Below are positions 9,737-17,489 of a stretch of 64,000 bases of DNA, one piece after another. The translations under genes and the position numbers were made by a program. The stretch lies in assembly GCA_031553835.1 (NCBI GenBank), contig JAVBKX010000004.1:62001-126000 (forward strand), written 5' to 3'. This stretch comes from JAVBKX01 sp031553835 (GTDB taxonomy: Bacteria; Bacteroidota; Bacteroidia; Bacteroidales; Azobacteroidaceae). Under the pieces are notes generated by a model. It worked only from the letters and a program-made list of their open reading frames with translations. It searched no databases and was not told where the DNA came from. The number at the start of each line of letters is the position of its first letter. Position 1 is the stretch's first letter.

Positions 9737-9792
9737 ATGAATTTTTATAAATCTTTAAGATTATAATAACATATTTAAAGGACATAATAGCA

Positions 9793-9800
9793 TATCTTTG
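9793..9800 (+). promoter_or_regulatory. -7 element (TATCTTTG) for the Cys-rich protein
   Basis: TAnnTTTG match 42 bases before the ATG at 9843. It supports starting at 9843, since an upstream in-frame start at 9798 would overlap the promoter. Confidence 0.5.
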
Positions 9801-9842
9801 TGCGTGATTTTCAACACTAAACTAATTTTAATTATCAGTTAC

Positions 9843-10088
9843 ATGAAAAAATTATTCGTATCCTTGTTCATGCTCGTAGCCGTTGCCGGCACTTCTGTTG
9901 TTTTGGCCCAAGGGGAAACTAAAACTTGTTGCAAAAAAACCGAGTGCACAAAATCCGAGGACAAAAAATGTTGCAAAGAAGACAAAAAGTGCTGCAAAGA
10001 CGAAAAAAAATGCAGCAATAAAGATGCAAGTGCAAAAAAGTGCTGCTCCGAAAAAAAAGCAGATGACAAGTCTTGCGGCAAGAAATGA
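9843..10088 (+). CDS. Small exported Cys/Lys-rich protein, putative metal binder
   Basis: 81 residues. A signal peptide (MKKLFVSLFMLVAVAGTSVVLAQ) precedes a mature part of about 58 residues with 11 cysteines, mostly as CC pairs in KCCKEDKKCCKDEKKC, and very many Lys, Asp and Glu. This composition suggests metal or thiol chemistry in the periplasm or outside the cell, by analogy with metallothionein-like peptides. I know no named family for it. The gene is monocistronic, with its own promoter and a strong terminator. Confidence 0.75.
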   Translation: MKKLFVSLFMLVAVAGTSVVLAQGETKTCCKKTECTKSEDKKCCKEDKKCCKDEKKCSNKDASAKKCCSEKKADDKSCGKK

Positions 10089-10109
10089 TAATCAAACTTA
10101 TTACAAATT

Positions 10110-10154
10110 AAAAAAAATACGAATGTACGAAAAATCGTCATTCGTATTTTTTTT
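10110..10154 (+). terminator. Bidirectional rho-independent terminator
   Basis: AATACGAATG pairs with CATTCGTATT, and an inner ACGA-aaaa-TCGT continues the stem with one unpaired base. An A-run precedes it and a T-run follows it. It serves the Cys-rich gene on the plus strand and the convergent Sua5/YciO gene on the minus strand. Confidence 0.85.
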
Positions 10155-10171
10155 AATTTACAATCAACTCC

Positions 10172-10777
10172 TCAAAAAATCAACTCTCCTTTGCCCTGAC
10201 GGATAATTTCCACTTCCTCCCGGCAATCCACGACAGTAGATGCCTCAATGCCTCCATATCCTCCATCGATAACAACATCGACAATATCCTGGTATTTTTC
10301 ATAAATCAACTCAGGATCGGTCGAATACTCCAACACTTCATCTTCATCATGAATAGATGTAGTAAGGATCGGATTACCCAATTCTTTGGCAATTGTACGA
10401 ACAATGACGTTATCCGGAACACGAATACCTACCTCTTTCCGGTTTTTATAAATCTTGGGCAAACTGGTCGTCGCATTCAGAATAAACGTAAATGGACCCG
10501 GCAAGTTTTTCTTCATCAACTTAAATACCGTATTGTCCACCTTTGCATATTCGCTGATATTACTTAAATCGTAGCAGATAATCGAAAGATTCGTCTTCTG
10601 CGGATTAATCCCTTTTATTTTGCAAATTTTTTCTACGGCCCGGACGTTCAGGGCATCGCAACCCAAGGCATATACGGTATCAGTCGGATAAATAACCAAT
10701 CCGCCATCGCGCAACACGTTGACCACCCGGGCGACATCGCGCATATTTGTGTTATTTTCATATAGTTTTAAAAGCAT
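10172..10777 (-). CDS. Sua5/YciO/YrdC-family protein (threonylcarbamoyl-AMP synthase-like)
   Basis: 201 residues. GGLVIYPTDTVYALGCDA is the YrdC signature and KGINPQKTNLSIIC carries the conserved basic nucleotide-binding positions. VGIRVPDN and PILTTSIHDEDE follow. TsaC/Sua5 enzymes make threonylcarbamoyl-AMP for tRNA t6A. This protein is closest to the YciO branch, whose physiological role is less clear. It starts three bases after the fabI stop, so the two are cotranscribed. Confidence 0.88.
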   Translation of the reverse strand: MLLKLYENNTNMRDVARVVNVLRDGGLVIYPTDTVYALGCDALNVRAVEKICKIKGINPQKTNLSIICYDLSNISEYAKVDNTVFKLMKKNLPGPFTFILNATTSLPKIYKNRKEVGIRVPDNVIVRTIAKELGNPILTTSIHDEDEVLEYSTDPELIYEKYQDIVDVVIDGGYGGIEASTVVDCREEVEIIRQGKGELIF

Positions 10778-10780
10778 ACA

Positions 10781-11638
10781 TCACCCATAAATGATTCTGC
10801 CTTGCTCATCTTTAAAATCATCCAGACTTTTACTGTATTGATTCATCGCCCGAAGACTCATACCCATACTGGAAAAGCCTCCGTCGTTGAAAAGATTTTG
10901 CATGGTAACTTTGCGTGTCAAATCGGAAAACATCGCTATACAATAATCGGCGCAATCATCGGAAGATGCATTACCCAGAGGAGACATTTTATCGGAAAAA
11001 TCCAACAAGTCATTGATCCCTTTTACTCCGCTGCCCGCAGTAGTCATTGTAGGCGACTGGGAAATAGTATTGATGCGAACTCCTTTTTCACGGCCATAAA
11101 TATAACCGAAACTCCGTGCTATAGATTCCAACAGAGCTTTAGCATCTGCCATATCGTTATAACCATAAAAAGTGCGCTGGGCTGCAACATACGAAAGCGC
11201 CAGGATAGATCCTCCGGTTGCAATCGCATCCATTTTTTTTGCCACCTGTATCATCTTATGAAAAGAAATAGCCGACACATCCAACGTTTTTTCCAATAAA
11301 TCATAATCCAAATCGTCATACGTTTTTTTCTTCCTGACATTCGGAGACATGCCTATCGAATGCAAAACAAAATCAATTCCACCGCCCAATATTTCCATCG
11401 ATTTGGAAAATACCATTTCCAGGTCTTCTACATTAGAAGCATCTGCAGGAAGAATTTCGGCATTTAATTTTTCTCCCAACTGAGCAACTTCGCCCATCCT
11501 TACCGCCACCGGGGTGTTGGACAAGGTAATCGTTGCCCCTTCTTCTACCGCTCGCTCTGCCACTTTCCACGCTATCGACATGTCGTTCAAAGCGCCAAAA
11601 ATAATTCCTTTTTTTCCTTGTAATAAATTATAAGCCAT
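10781..11638 (-). CDS. fabI: Enoyl-ACP reductase (NADH)
   Basis: 285 residues. This short-chain dehydrogenase catalyses the last step of each fatty-acid elongation round. GIIFGALNDMSIAWK is the FabI form of the nucleotide-binding loop. The catalytic pair is Tyr160 and Lys167 (YNDMADAK, the FabI Y-x6-K spacing), and INTISQSPTMT is the substrate-loop region. The protein is somewhat longer than E. coli FabI at its C-terminus. It lies between a SpoU methyltransferase (30 bases upstream) and Sua5/YciO (3 bases downstream). Confidence 0.95.
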   Translation of the reverse strand: MAYNLLQGKKGIIFGALNDMSIAWKVAERAVEEGATITLSNTPVAVRMGEVAQLGEKLNAEILPADASNVEDLEMVFSKSMEILGGGIDFVLHSIGMSPNVRKKKTYDDLDYDLLEKTLDVSAISFHKMIQVAKKMDAIATGGSILALSYVAAQRTFYGYNDMADAKALLESIARSFGYIYGREKGVRINTISQSPTMTTAGSGVKGINDLLDFSDKMSPLGNASSDDCADYCIAMFSDLTRKVTMQNLFNDGGFSSMGMSLRAMNQYSKSLDDFKDEQGRIIYG

Positions 11639-11668
11639 AACTCAGCAATATTAATTATACATTTTAGT

Positions 11669-12463
11669 CTAAAATCCCCGTTGCCGCATTGCTTCAAATG
11701 TCAATATCGCAGTCGAAACAGAAACATTCAACGAATCTATTTTCCCTCGCATGGGAATCTTAATCTGTTTGGCCTTTTCCAGCCAAAAATCAGACAACCC
11801 ATCGGCTTCCGTTCCCATCACAATGGCCGAAGGCTTTTGAAAATCAATTTCGTGATACCACTCCTGAGCTGTGAGCGCCGCCGCATAAGGACAAATTCCG
11901 TTACTTTGCAAAAACAACAAGGTTTCCTGATTTGTTGCGACAGCCACCGGAACAGTAAACAAACAGCCTACGCTTGATCGCACCACATTCGGATTATAAA
12001 TATCGGTCAATGGATCACACACAACGACCGCATCTGCTTTTGCTGCATCTGCCGTACGAAGAATCGCACCCAAATTACCCGGCTTTTCAACCGCTTCCAA
12101 AACGATAATAAACGGATTAATGGATAATTGTAAATTTTCCAACCGGTGCTCTTTCGGTTTGACTAAAGCGAGAATGCCATCCGAACCTTCCCGGTATGCA
12201 ATTTTCTCAAAAACCGGCAACGTTACTTCGTATTGTTTTTGAACTTCAACAGGCTGTAAAACATCGGGATAATCTGTTTTCGAAAAAAGCTCACGACAAA
12301 CATAAACCGAATCAGGAAGATACCCTCCGGCTAATGCAAGCGTCAATTCCCTGGCTCCTTCTACTACAAATACCCCCTGGGATTTTCTTTCTTTTGACTT
12401 GAGTATCAAACGCTGGATGTCTTTAATCCGGCTGTTTTGCAGGCTGCTAATGATTTCTTTCAC
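11669..12463 (-). CDS. TrmH/SpoU-family RNA 2'-O-methyltransferase
   Basis: 264 residues. An N-terminal substrate-binding region (KSQGVFVVEGAREL) precedes the SPOUT domain, with motif 1 at EAVEKPGNLGAILRTADA, motif 2 at IVMGTEADGLSDFW and motif 3 at IPMRGKIDSLNVSVSTAIL (SAM knot). It probably methylates a ribose in rRNA or tRNA; the target cannot be read from the sequence. Second gene of the reverse run from 13059. Confidence 0.92.
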   Translation of the reverse strand: MKEIISSLQNSRIKDIQRLILKSKERKSQGVFVVEGARELTLALAGGYLPDSVYVCRELFSKTDYPDVLQPVEVQKQYEVTLPVFEKIAYREGSDGILALVKPKEHRLENLQLSINPFIIVLEAVEKPGNLGAILRTADAAKADAVVVCDPLTDIYNPNVVRSSVGCLFTVPVAVATNQETLLFLQSNGICPYAAALTAQEWYHEIDFQKPSAIVMGTEADGLSDFWLEKAKQIKIPMRGKIDSLNVSVSTAILTFEAMRQRGF

Positions 12464-12492
12464 AATAAAAAATGAAAAACGATAAAACAGAC

Positions 12493-13059
12493 CTATTCCT
12501 GCTTCGTCAGAAAAAAAGTATAGGAAATATTATTCGTATAACGTTGTGAACGGTCACCGAAAACTTCAAGGGTGCCCTTATACGTAAAACTCACCACTTT
12601 ATTAGCCACATCATATTTACCTCCTTCGTCGCACGACATGGTCAACTGAGCGCTTTGAACATCGAAAGCATCAACCTGCTGACGGATAAATGCGGGGATT
12701 TTCCCTGTTTGATAATGTGCGGCAATAGCACTCATCTTAAATGAGGCATAGCTTCCATAATTCAAAAAACGCGACATCGTGATGTTCCCGATTTGCCCCA
12801 GGCCATCTTCTTCGAATGTAGATTCATCCCCTAAAATCGCATTCAGCAGAGCGCCGTTGGAACTGTCCATGCTGAATGCCGCCGGATAAGCATTATTTAC
12901 TTTGCTTTTTACTCCATAATTAATCGTACATTTGCCTATATAATGACCAATAATATTGTTTTTATCGTAAGATGGAATCGGATCCCCATCATCATCGCCA
13001 CACGATGCCAAAAGTCCGGAAAACAATACTAAAACCACATAAAATACATATTTTTTCAT
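12493..13059 (-). CDS. Lipoprotein of unknown function
   Basis: 188 residues from the ATG at 13059 (MKKYVFYVV). The lipobox is LLASC, followed by an acidic stretch (GDDDGD) typical of surface-exposed Bacteroidetes lipoproteins. The rest is a beta-rich domain with HYIGKCTINYGVKSK near the start and YTNNISYTFFLTK at the end. It loosely recalls the DUF4840 group, which I cannot confirm. An in-frame extension to 13116 would cross the promoter element at 13087-13094 and is rejected. Confidence 0.75.
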   Translation of the reverse strand: MKKYVFYVVLVLFSGLLASCGDDDGDPIPSYDKNNIIGHYIGKCTINYGVKSKVNNAYPAAFSMDSSNGALLNAILGDESTFEEDGLGQIGNITMSRFLNYGSYASFKMSAIAAHYQTGKIPAFIRQQVDAFDVQSAQLTMSCDEGGKYDVANKVVSFTYKGTLEVFGDRSQRYTNNISYTFFLTKQE

Positions 13060-13086
13060 TTTATTCAGTTTTGAAAATACATGAGG

Positions 13087-13094
13087 CAAAGGTA
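13087..13094 (-). promoter_or_regulatory. -7 element (TACCTTTG) for the lipoprotein-SpoU-fabI-Sua5 run
   Basis: TAnnTTTG match on the minus strand, 28 bases upstream of the ATG at 13059. It fixes the lipoprotein start and probably serves the genes down to 10172. Confidence 0.5.
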
Positions 13095-13229
13095 ATACAT
13101 TCCACTGAAAAAGCAACCAACCTCAAATTCAAAAAAATCAACTCGCAAAACATGCTATAAAACATATTTATAAAACATATTTTCACGAATTTCTTTCAGG
13201 AAAAATTCTCTGTTTTGAAACTAAAATAT

Positions 13230-13237
13230 TACTTTTG
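13230..13237 (+). promoter_or_regulatory. -7 element (TACTTTTG) for pckA
   Basis: TAnnTTTG match 82 bases before the pckA ATG, which gives a leader of about 75 bases. No ideal -33 element at 19-21 bases was seen. Confidence 0.5.
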
Positions 13238-13318
13238 TAACGCCTTCGGGCTACATTCTTACAATTGTAAAGTAGAGATAACAAATATTATTCAATTCAT
13301 TAAACTACATTTTACAAA

Positions 13319-14905
13319 ATGGCAAAATTAGATTTAAGCAAGTACGGAATCAATGGCAATATCGCTGTTGTACACAATCCGACTTACGAGCAGTTGTATC
13401 AGGCGGAAATGGATCCTGCAAACCAAGGATTCGAACAAGGTGAATTAACTAAAACAGGTGCAGTTGCTGTTAAAACAGGTATCTTCACCGGACGTTCTCC
13501 TAAAGACCGCTATATTGTAAAAGATGCAACTACCGAAAATACAATCTGGTGGGACGGAACCATCAACAAACCGGTTAACACCGACACGTGGAATCACTGC
13601 AAAGCGCTGTCTTTGAAACAATTAAATACATCAAAACAACTTTATGTTGTTGACACTTTCTGCGGAACCAACGCCGATACTCGCATGAAAGTGCGTTTCA
13701 TCGTGGAAGTGGCATGGCAAGCGCATTTTGTGACCAACATGTTTATCCGTCCGTCTTTGTACGAATTGGAAAACTACGGCGAACCTGATTTCGTTGTATT
13801 CAATTCTTCCAAAACTACTAATCCTCAATGGAAAGAACAAGGCTTGAACTCCGAAGTATATGTAATGTTCAACCTCACTACCAAAGAACAAATCATCGGT
13901 GGTACCTGGTACGGCGGTGAAATGAAAAAAGGTATGTTCGCCATGATGAACTATTACCTGCCGTTGAAAGGTATGGCTTCCATGCACTGCTCTGCTAACG
14001 TAGGCGAAAAAGGTGACGTAGCGATTTTCTTCGGTCTTTCAGGAACAGGTAAAACAACTTTGTCTGCTGACCCGAAACGTTATCTGATCGGCGACGACGA
14101 ACATGGTTGGGACAACAACGGCGTATTCAACTACGAAGGTGGTTGCTATGCAAAAGTAATCGACCTGAGCGAAGAAAAAGAACCGGATATCTGGCGCGCT
14201 ATCAAACGTGATGCATTGTTGGAAAACGTTGTGGTAAAAGACGGAACTCCTGACTATGCCGATGGTTCAATCACTGAAAACACCCGCGTTTCTTATCCGA
14301 TTTATCATATCAACAAAATCGTGCTTCCTTCTAAAGCCGGACATGCAAGCAAGATCGTTTATCTTTCTGCCGACGCTTTCGGAGTATTGCCTCCGGTTTC
14401 TATCCTGGATGAAGATCAGGCACAATATCACTTCCTTTGCGGTTACACTTCAAAATTAGCCGGAACTGAACGTGGTATCACTGAGCCAGTTCCTTCTTTC
14501 TCCCCTGCTTTTGGTGAAGCATTCTTGACTTTGCACCCAACTATGTACGCAAAAACATTGGTTGGAAAAATGAAAGAACACGGAGCCAAAGCGTATTTGG
14601 TAAATACCGGTTGGAACGGAACAGGAAAACGTATTTCGTTGAAAGATACTCGCGCTATCATCGATGCTATCATCGACGGCTCAATCGAAAAAGCTGAAAG
14701 AGTAAATATTCCGGTGTTGAATCTTACGGTTCCTAAAAAATTGAACAATGTTTCCGACATTTTGGATCCTCGCACAACCTATGCTAATGTTGCTGACTGG
14801 GAAACTAAAGCAAAATCGTTGGCTGCTAAATACATCAAGAATTTCGAACAATATTGCGACAATGATGCTGCAAAAGCATTGATCAAAGCTGGTCCGCAAT
14901 TATAA
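13319..14905 (+). CDS. pckA: ATP-dependent phosphoenolpyruvate carboxykinase
   Basis: 528 residues, the family's normal size. It interconverts oxaloacetate and PEP with ATP/ADP; in Bacteroidetes it usually fixes CO2 towards succinate. The P-loop is GLSGTGKTTLS (Lys245), followed by LIGDDEHGWD (metal-binding Asp) and, upstream, IFTGRSPKDRYIV. Codon choice is noticeably more biased towards C-ending codons than in the neighbours, as expected of a highly expressed gene. It has its own promoter and terminator. Confidence 0.97.
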   Translation: MAKLDLSKYGINGNIAVVHNPTYEQLYQAEMDPANQGFEQGELTKTGAVAVKTGIFTGRSPKDRYIVKDATTENTIWWDGTINKPVNTDTWNHCKALSLKQLNTSKQLYVVDTFCGTNADTRMKVRFIVEVAWQAHFVTNMFIRPSLYELENYGEPDFVVFNSSKTTNPQWKEQGLNSEVYVMFNLTTKEQIIGGTWYGGEMKKGMFAMMNYYLPLKGMASMHCSANVGEKGDVAIFFGLSGTGKTTLSADPKRYLIGDDEHGWDNNGVFNYEGGCYAKVIDLSEEKEPDIWRAIKRDALLENVVVKDGTPDYADGSITENTRVSYPIYHINKIVLPSKAGHASKIVYLSADAFGVLPPVSILDEDQAQYHFLCGYTSKLAGTERGITEPVPSFSPAFGEAFLTLHPTMYAKTLVGKMKEHGAKAYLVNTGWNGTGKRISLKDTRAIIDAIIDGSIEKAERVNIPVLNLTVPKKLNNVSDILDPRTTYANVADWETKAKSLAAKYIKNFEQYCDNDAAKALIKAGPQL

Positions 14906-14920
14906 GTTTTGAGAATCTAT

Positions 14921-14970
14921 TAAAAAGAGAGCGCTTGCATCGAAAGGGGCAAGCGCTTCTTTTTGGTTTT
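14921..14970 (+). terminator. Rho-independent terminator after pckA
   Basis: GCGCTTGC (14931-14938) pairs perfectly with GCAAGCGC (14949-14956), with flanking AGA/TCT pairing and a following T-rich run. It lies 16 bases after the stop. Confidence 0.85.
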
Positions 14971-15038
14971 GGTTACAACACAATCCTTAGTAAATAAAAT
15001 TTAATTAATCCACTCTGAAAGCTACGGCTGGTAAATGT

Positions 15039-15746
15039 TTATTTTGTTCGAACAGGAAATTTAAATCTCATCGGATTATCCTTAAAACCCGTATAAATCT
15101 CCTCTCCTTGCTTCGTTTTTGTATAATAATATAGATTAACATGTAAACTGTCTTTCTGATAAGTCCGGGCAAATTCTCCTATATCAAATGCATGATAATA
15201 TGTGTCTTGCACGCTGGCCGAACCCGTATCAGACATCTTTGCCCGCAGATACAAGCTATAAACAGGTTGTCCATTTTTTCCCTGTTGCGTCGAATCTGTA
15301 TTGCAAAACAATTCATAATCATATTTTGCATTAGCAACTGATGATTTATATGCTGTAAAAGTAAAGAACAATGTGGTGTCAACATAATGAGGCGATACCC
15401 CTGCTGTTGCGATAGAATCCGTAAAAGTATCCGGCATGACTCCTGACCGTACTTGCACCGAACTGTTTTTGATCGGAAAGTAAGTGACTGCAGATGCCTC
15501 CCCCGGATTAATAGCATAATCAACAATAAAATTACTCATCAGGCACTGACCGGATGCAAGCCCCTCATTATCCAATTCCGGAGCAAGATACCTGTCAAAC
15601 GATGTACGCAACACAACTGATTGTCCGTCGTATGCCACGATAGCCGGTTCATTAAAAAAATACCAGACCGGATTATCGCTCGTCAAACAAGAAGTAACGG
15701 TCACTAAAAAAAATATAATAGAAATAGTCCTCAATATCAATTTCAT
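15039..15746 (-). CDS. Lipoprotein of unknown function
   Basis: 235 residues from the ATG at 15746 (MKLILRTISIIFFLV). The lipobox is VTVTSC at about residues 14-19, followed by a beta-rich region with no catalytic motif that I recognise. Phrases such as DNPVWYFFNEPAIV and an end rich in aromatic strands resemble the NigD-like group of small Bacteroidales lipoproteins, but only weakly. It runs in the same direction as the XRE regulator upstream, with a 117-base gap. Confidence 0.7.
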   Translation of the reverse strand: MKLILRTISIIFFLVTVTSCLTSDNPVWYFFNEPAIVAYDGQSVVLRTSFDRYLAPELDNEGLASGQCLMSNFIVDYAINPGEASAVTYFPIKNSSVQVRSGVMPDTFTDSIATAGVSPHYVDTTLFFTFTAYKSSVANAKYDYELFCNTDSTQQGKNGQPVYSLYLRAKMSDTGSASVQDTYYHAFDIGEFARTYQKDSLHVNLYYYTKTKQGEEIYTGFKDNPMRFKFPVRTK

Positions 15747-15863
15747 AAAATTATAATCAATCACAATAAAAAAAACAACGTTTTACCGGTAAAATGCACC
15801 AATCGGCAAAACGCTGCATGAATTGTATTAAAATTTAAATATTTTCCGTCCTAATGATCCGTT

Positions 15864-16283
15864 TTATTTATGACGTTTATTGGATGCTTCTAAAATCCTC
15901 GACATCTTGTCATCCACAATGGAAATCAAATGTTTGATCATAGCATCTTTCTCCGCTAACTGTTTTTCAAAAAAAGCGACCAAAACAGATAAGTCGGACG
16001 AGGCCGCCCGTTGTTTCTTTTCCGGATAATCGGAATGATACACAGGCCGTTCTGCCTCCGACAATTGTGTCGGAACGCTATCATCTTTTCCATCTCCACG
16101 CAACAGCCATTCAAAATCAACTTCAAAATAATCTGCCAACTGCTTTACTATTGAAGTATTTGGATTCCCTTTCCCTCGTGTATAATTCGACAAAGTTGCT
16201 TCCGTCACACCTGTAGCTCGGGCTATTTGATACTTCGAAACCTGTTTCTTTTGAATTAATTCGTTTAAGCGATCAGCAAACAT
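15864..16283 (-). CDS. XRE-family (Cro/CI-type) transcriptional regulator
   Basis: 139 residues. The N-terminal helix-turn-helix (about 4-62) reads KYQIARATGVTEATLSNYTRG with FEVDFEWLLRG after it, a Cro/CI pattern. The C-terminal ~45 residues (VLVAFFEKQLAEKDAMIK onward) form a likely coiled coil for dimerisation. The gene is divergent from the 67-residue gene, and the 132-base gap contains an 8-base inverted repeat overlapping candidate promoters. Autoregulation and control of the divergent gene are therefore likely, though inferred. Confidence 0.88.
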   Translation of the reverse strand: MFADRLNELIQKKQVSKYQIARATGVTEATLSNYTRGKGNPNTSIVKQLADYFEVDFEWLLRGDGKDDSVPTQLSEAERPVYHSDYPEKKQRAASSDLSVLVAFFEKQLAEKDAMIKHLISIVDDKMSRILEASNKRHK

Positions 16284-16318
16284 TATTTAGAATGGGTTTA
16301 AATTATTAATTAATTAAA

Positions 16319-16367
16319 TATTTTTGCTTAAATTTTTATGACAATTCAATATTTAAGCATAAATTTG
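16319..16367 (+). promoter_or_regulatory. Inverted-repeat operator with two -7-like elements
   Basis: GCTTAAAT at 16326-16333 and ATTTAAGC at 16351-16358 form a perfect inverted repeat with a 17-base spacer. TAnnTTTG matches lie at 16319-16326 (TATTTTTG) and 16360-16367 (TAAATTTG), each touching an arm. A regulator bound here could occlude transcription towards the 67-residue gene. Confidence 0.5.
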
Positions 16368-16415
16368 CATACGTAAAATGAATAGGACAAATGTACTAAT
16401 AAATACTACATTCTC

Positions 16416-16619
16416 ATGAAAAATAAAGGAAAAATTATTACGAGAATCTCGTGGACAGAAACATTAAGAGGCTTAGAAGTGGGTCAGGTAATTGAAGCAA
16501 ATCTGGCTGACCGCATCAACATAGTCCGGCATATTGCCCGAATAAGCAAAAAAGAAGGCAAGAAATTCAGCACTCACAAAGTGAATGCACAAATTGTAGA
16601 GATACGACGAATATCGTAA
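16416..16619 (+). CDS. Small basic protein of unknown function
   Basis: 67 residues, strongly basic, with RISWTETLRGLEVGQVIEAN near the start and a helical RHIARISKKEGKKF segment. It ends in a short beta stretch (AQIVEIRRIS). No signal peptide or membrane segment. It might bind nucleic acid, but I do not recognise a family. It is divergent from the XRE regulator and ends 12 bases before the convergent exonuclease stop. Such small genes opposite XRE regulators often come from mobile elements, but nothing else here shows that. Confidence 0.6.
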   Translation: MKNKGKIITRISWTETLRGLEVGQVIEANLADRINIVRHIARISKKEGKKFSTHKVNAQIVEIRRIS

Positions 16620-16631
16620 TTCGAATGAAAA

Positions 16632-17399
16632 CTATTGATTGAAAGCCCGAAATTTAATCGATGTAAATATTTTTTTTGTGTGCAAGGGAAAATCACCCTG
16701 CATAATCCAGCCATAATAACCGGGATCATTTTTCAAGACTTCGGTTACCAACTGTCCTTTATATTTCCCAAAATTGATCACTTCTTCTTTCTTGTCGTTA
16801 TATACCACACGACCGGCAAAATCGACATTATTCCCGAAACAGGAATATTCGGAGAGAAAATTCACGTCATTCGTTAAATCCGGATAACGATCTAACTGTG
16901 CTTTAAGAATTTCGTATGTGGCTTTAGTATCGGCTTCCGCGCTGTGAGCATTATCTAAATCCTGATCGCAATAAAATTTGTAAGCAGCGGCCAGCGTTCG
17001 TTGTTCTTTCTTGTGAAAAATGGTTTGTACATCGATAAACTTGCGCTTCATTAAGTCTAAATCAACTTCTGATCTCAAAAATTCTTCGGCCAACAACGGA
17101 ATATCAAAACGGTTGGAGTTATAACCGGCCAAGTCACAGCCTTCGATTTGGGCGGCAAGTGATTTGGCTACAGTCTTAAATGTGGGGCAATCTTTTACAT
17201 CTTCATCTGTAATGCCATGTACTTCTGTGGCCTGCTTGGGTATCGGCATTTCAGGATTAATCCGCCTGGTTTTGGAATCTTCGTCTCCATTGGGATATAT
17301 TTTTAAATAGGAAATTTCAACAATCCGGTCAGTAACAATATTAATACCGGTAGTTTCCAAATCAAAAAAGATAAGCGGATTTTTTAAATTCAGTTTCAT
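16632..17399 (-). CDS. 3'-5' exonuclease, DnaQ-like (DEDD)
   Basis: 255 residues from the ATG at 17399. LIFFDLETTGIN supplies the first DEDD Asp and Glu, GYNSNRFDIPLL the second block, and HSAEADTKATYEI the last (DEDDh type). The C-terminal part (INFGKYKGQLVTEVL, then YYGWIMQGDFP) is the extra module often found after the exonuclease domain in Bacteroidetes. It is a proofreading or repair nuclease and follows dnaN. An in-frame extension to 17489 reads through a long palindrome and is unlikely to be translated. Confidence 0.9.
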   Translation of the reverse strand: MKLNLKNPLIFFDLETTGINIVTDRIVEISYLKIYPNGDEDSKTRRINPEMPIPKQATEVHGITDEDVKDCPTFKTVAKSLAAQIEGCDLAGYNSNRFDIPLLAEEFLRSEVDLDLMKRKFIDVQTIFHKKEQRTLAAAYKFYCDQDLDNAHSAEADTKATYEILKAQLDRYPDLTNDVNFLSEYSCFGNNVDFAGRVVYNDKKEEVINFGKYKGQLVTEVLKNDPGYYGWIMQGDFPLHTKKIFTSIKFRAFNQ

Positions 17400-17412
17400 T
17401 GTAAAAATAGAG

Positions 17413-17478
17413 AGTAGTGAGTTGAGAATGGAGAATTTTTGTTGAGATAAACTAACTCTCCATTCTAAACTCACTACT
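17413..17478. repeat. 22-base inverted repeat between dnaN and the exonuclease gene
   Basis: The arms at 17413-17434 and 17457-17478 are complementary at 21 of 22 positions and separated by 22 bases. The odd position still allows a G-U pair in RNA. There is no T-run, so it is not an ordinary terminator. It would form a large hairpin in the exonuclease mRNA leader. Confidence 0.85.
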
Positions 17479-17489
17479 CCTTTAATCAT

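Noticed and set aside
9883..10206. Alternative plus-strand frame of 107 codons overlapping the Cys-rich gene
   Set aside because: It has no signal or start context and runs through the terminator. The overlapping 81-residue frame has a clear signal peptide and promoter.
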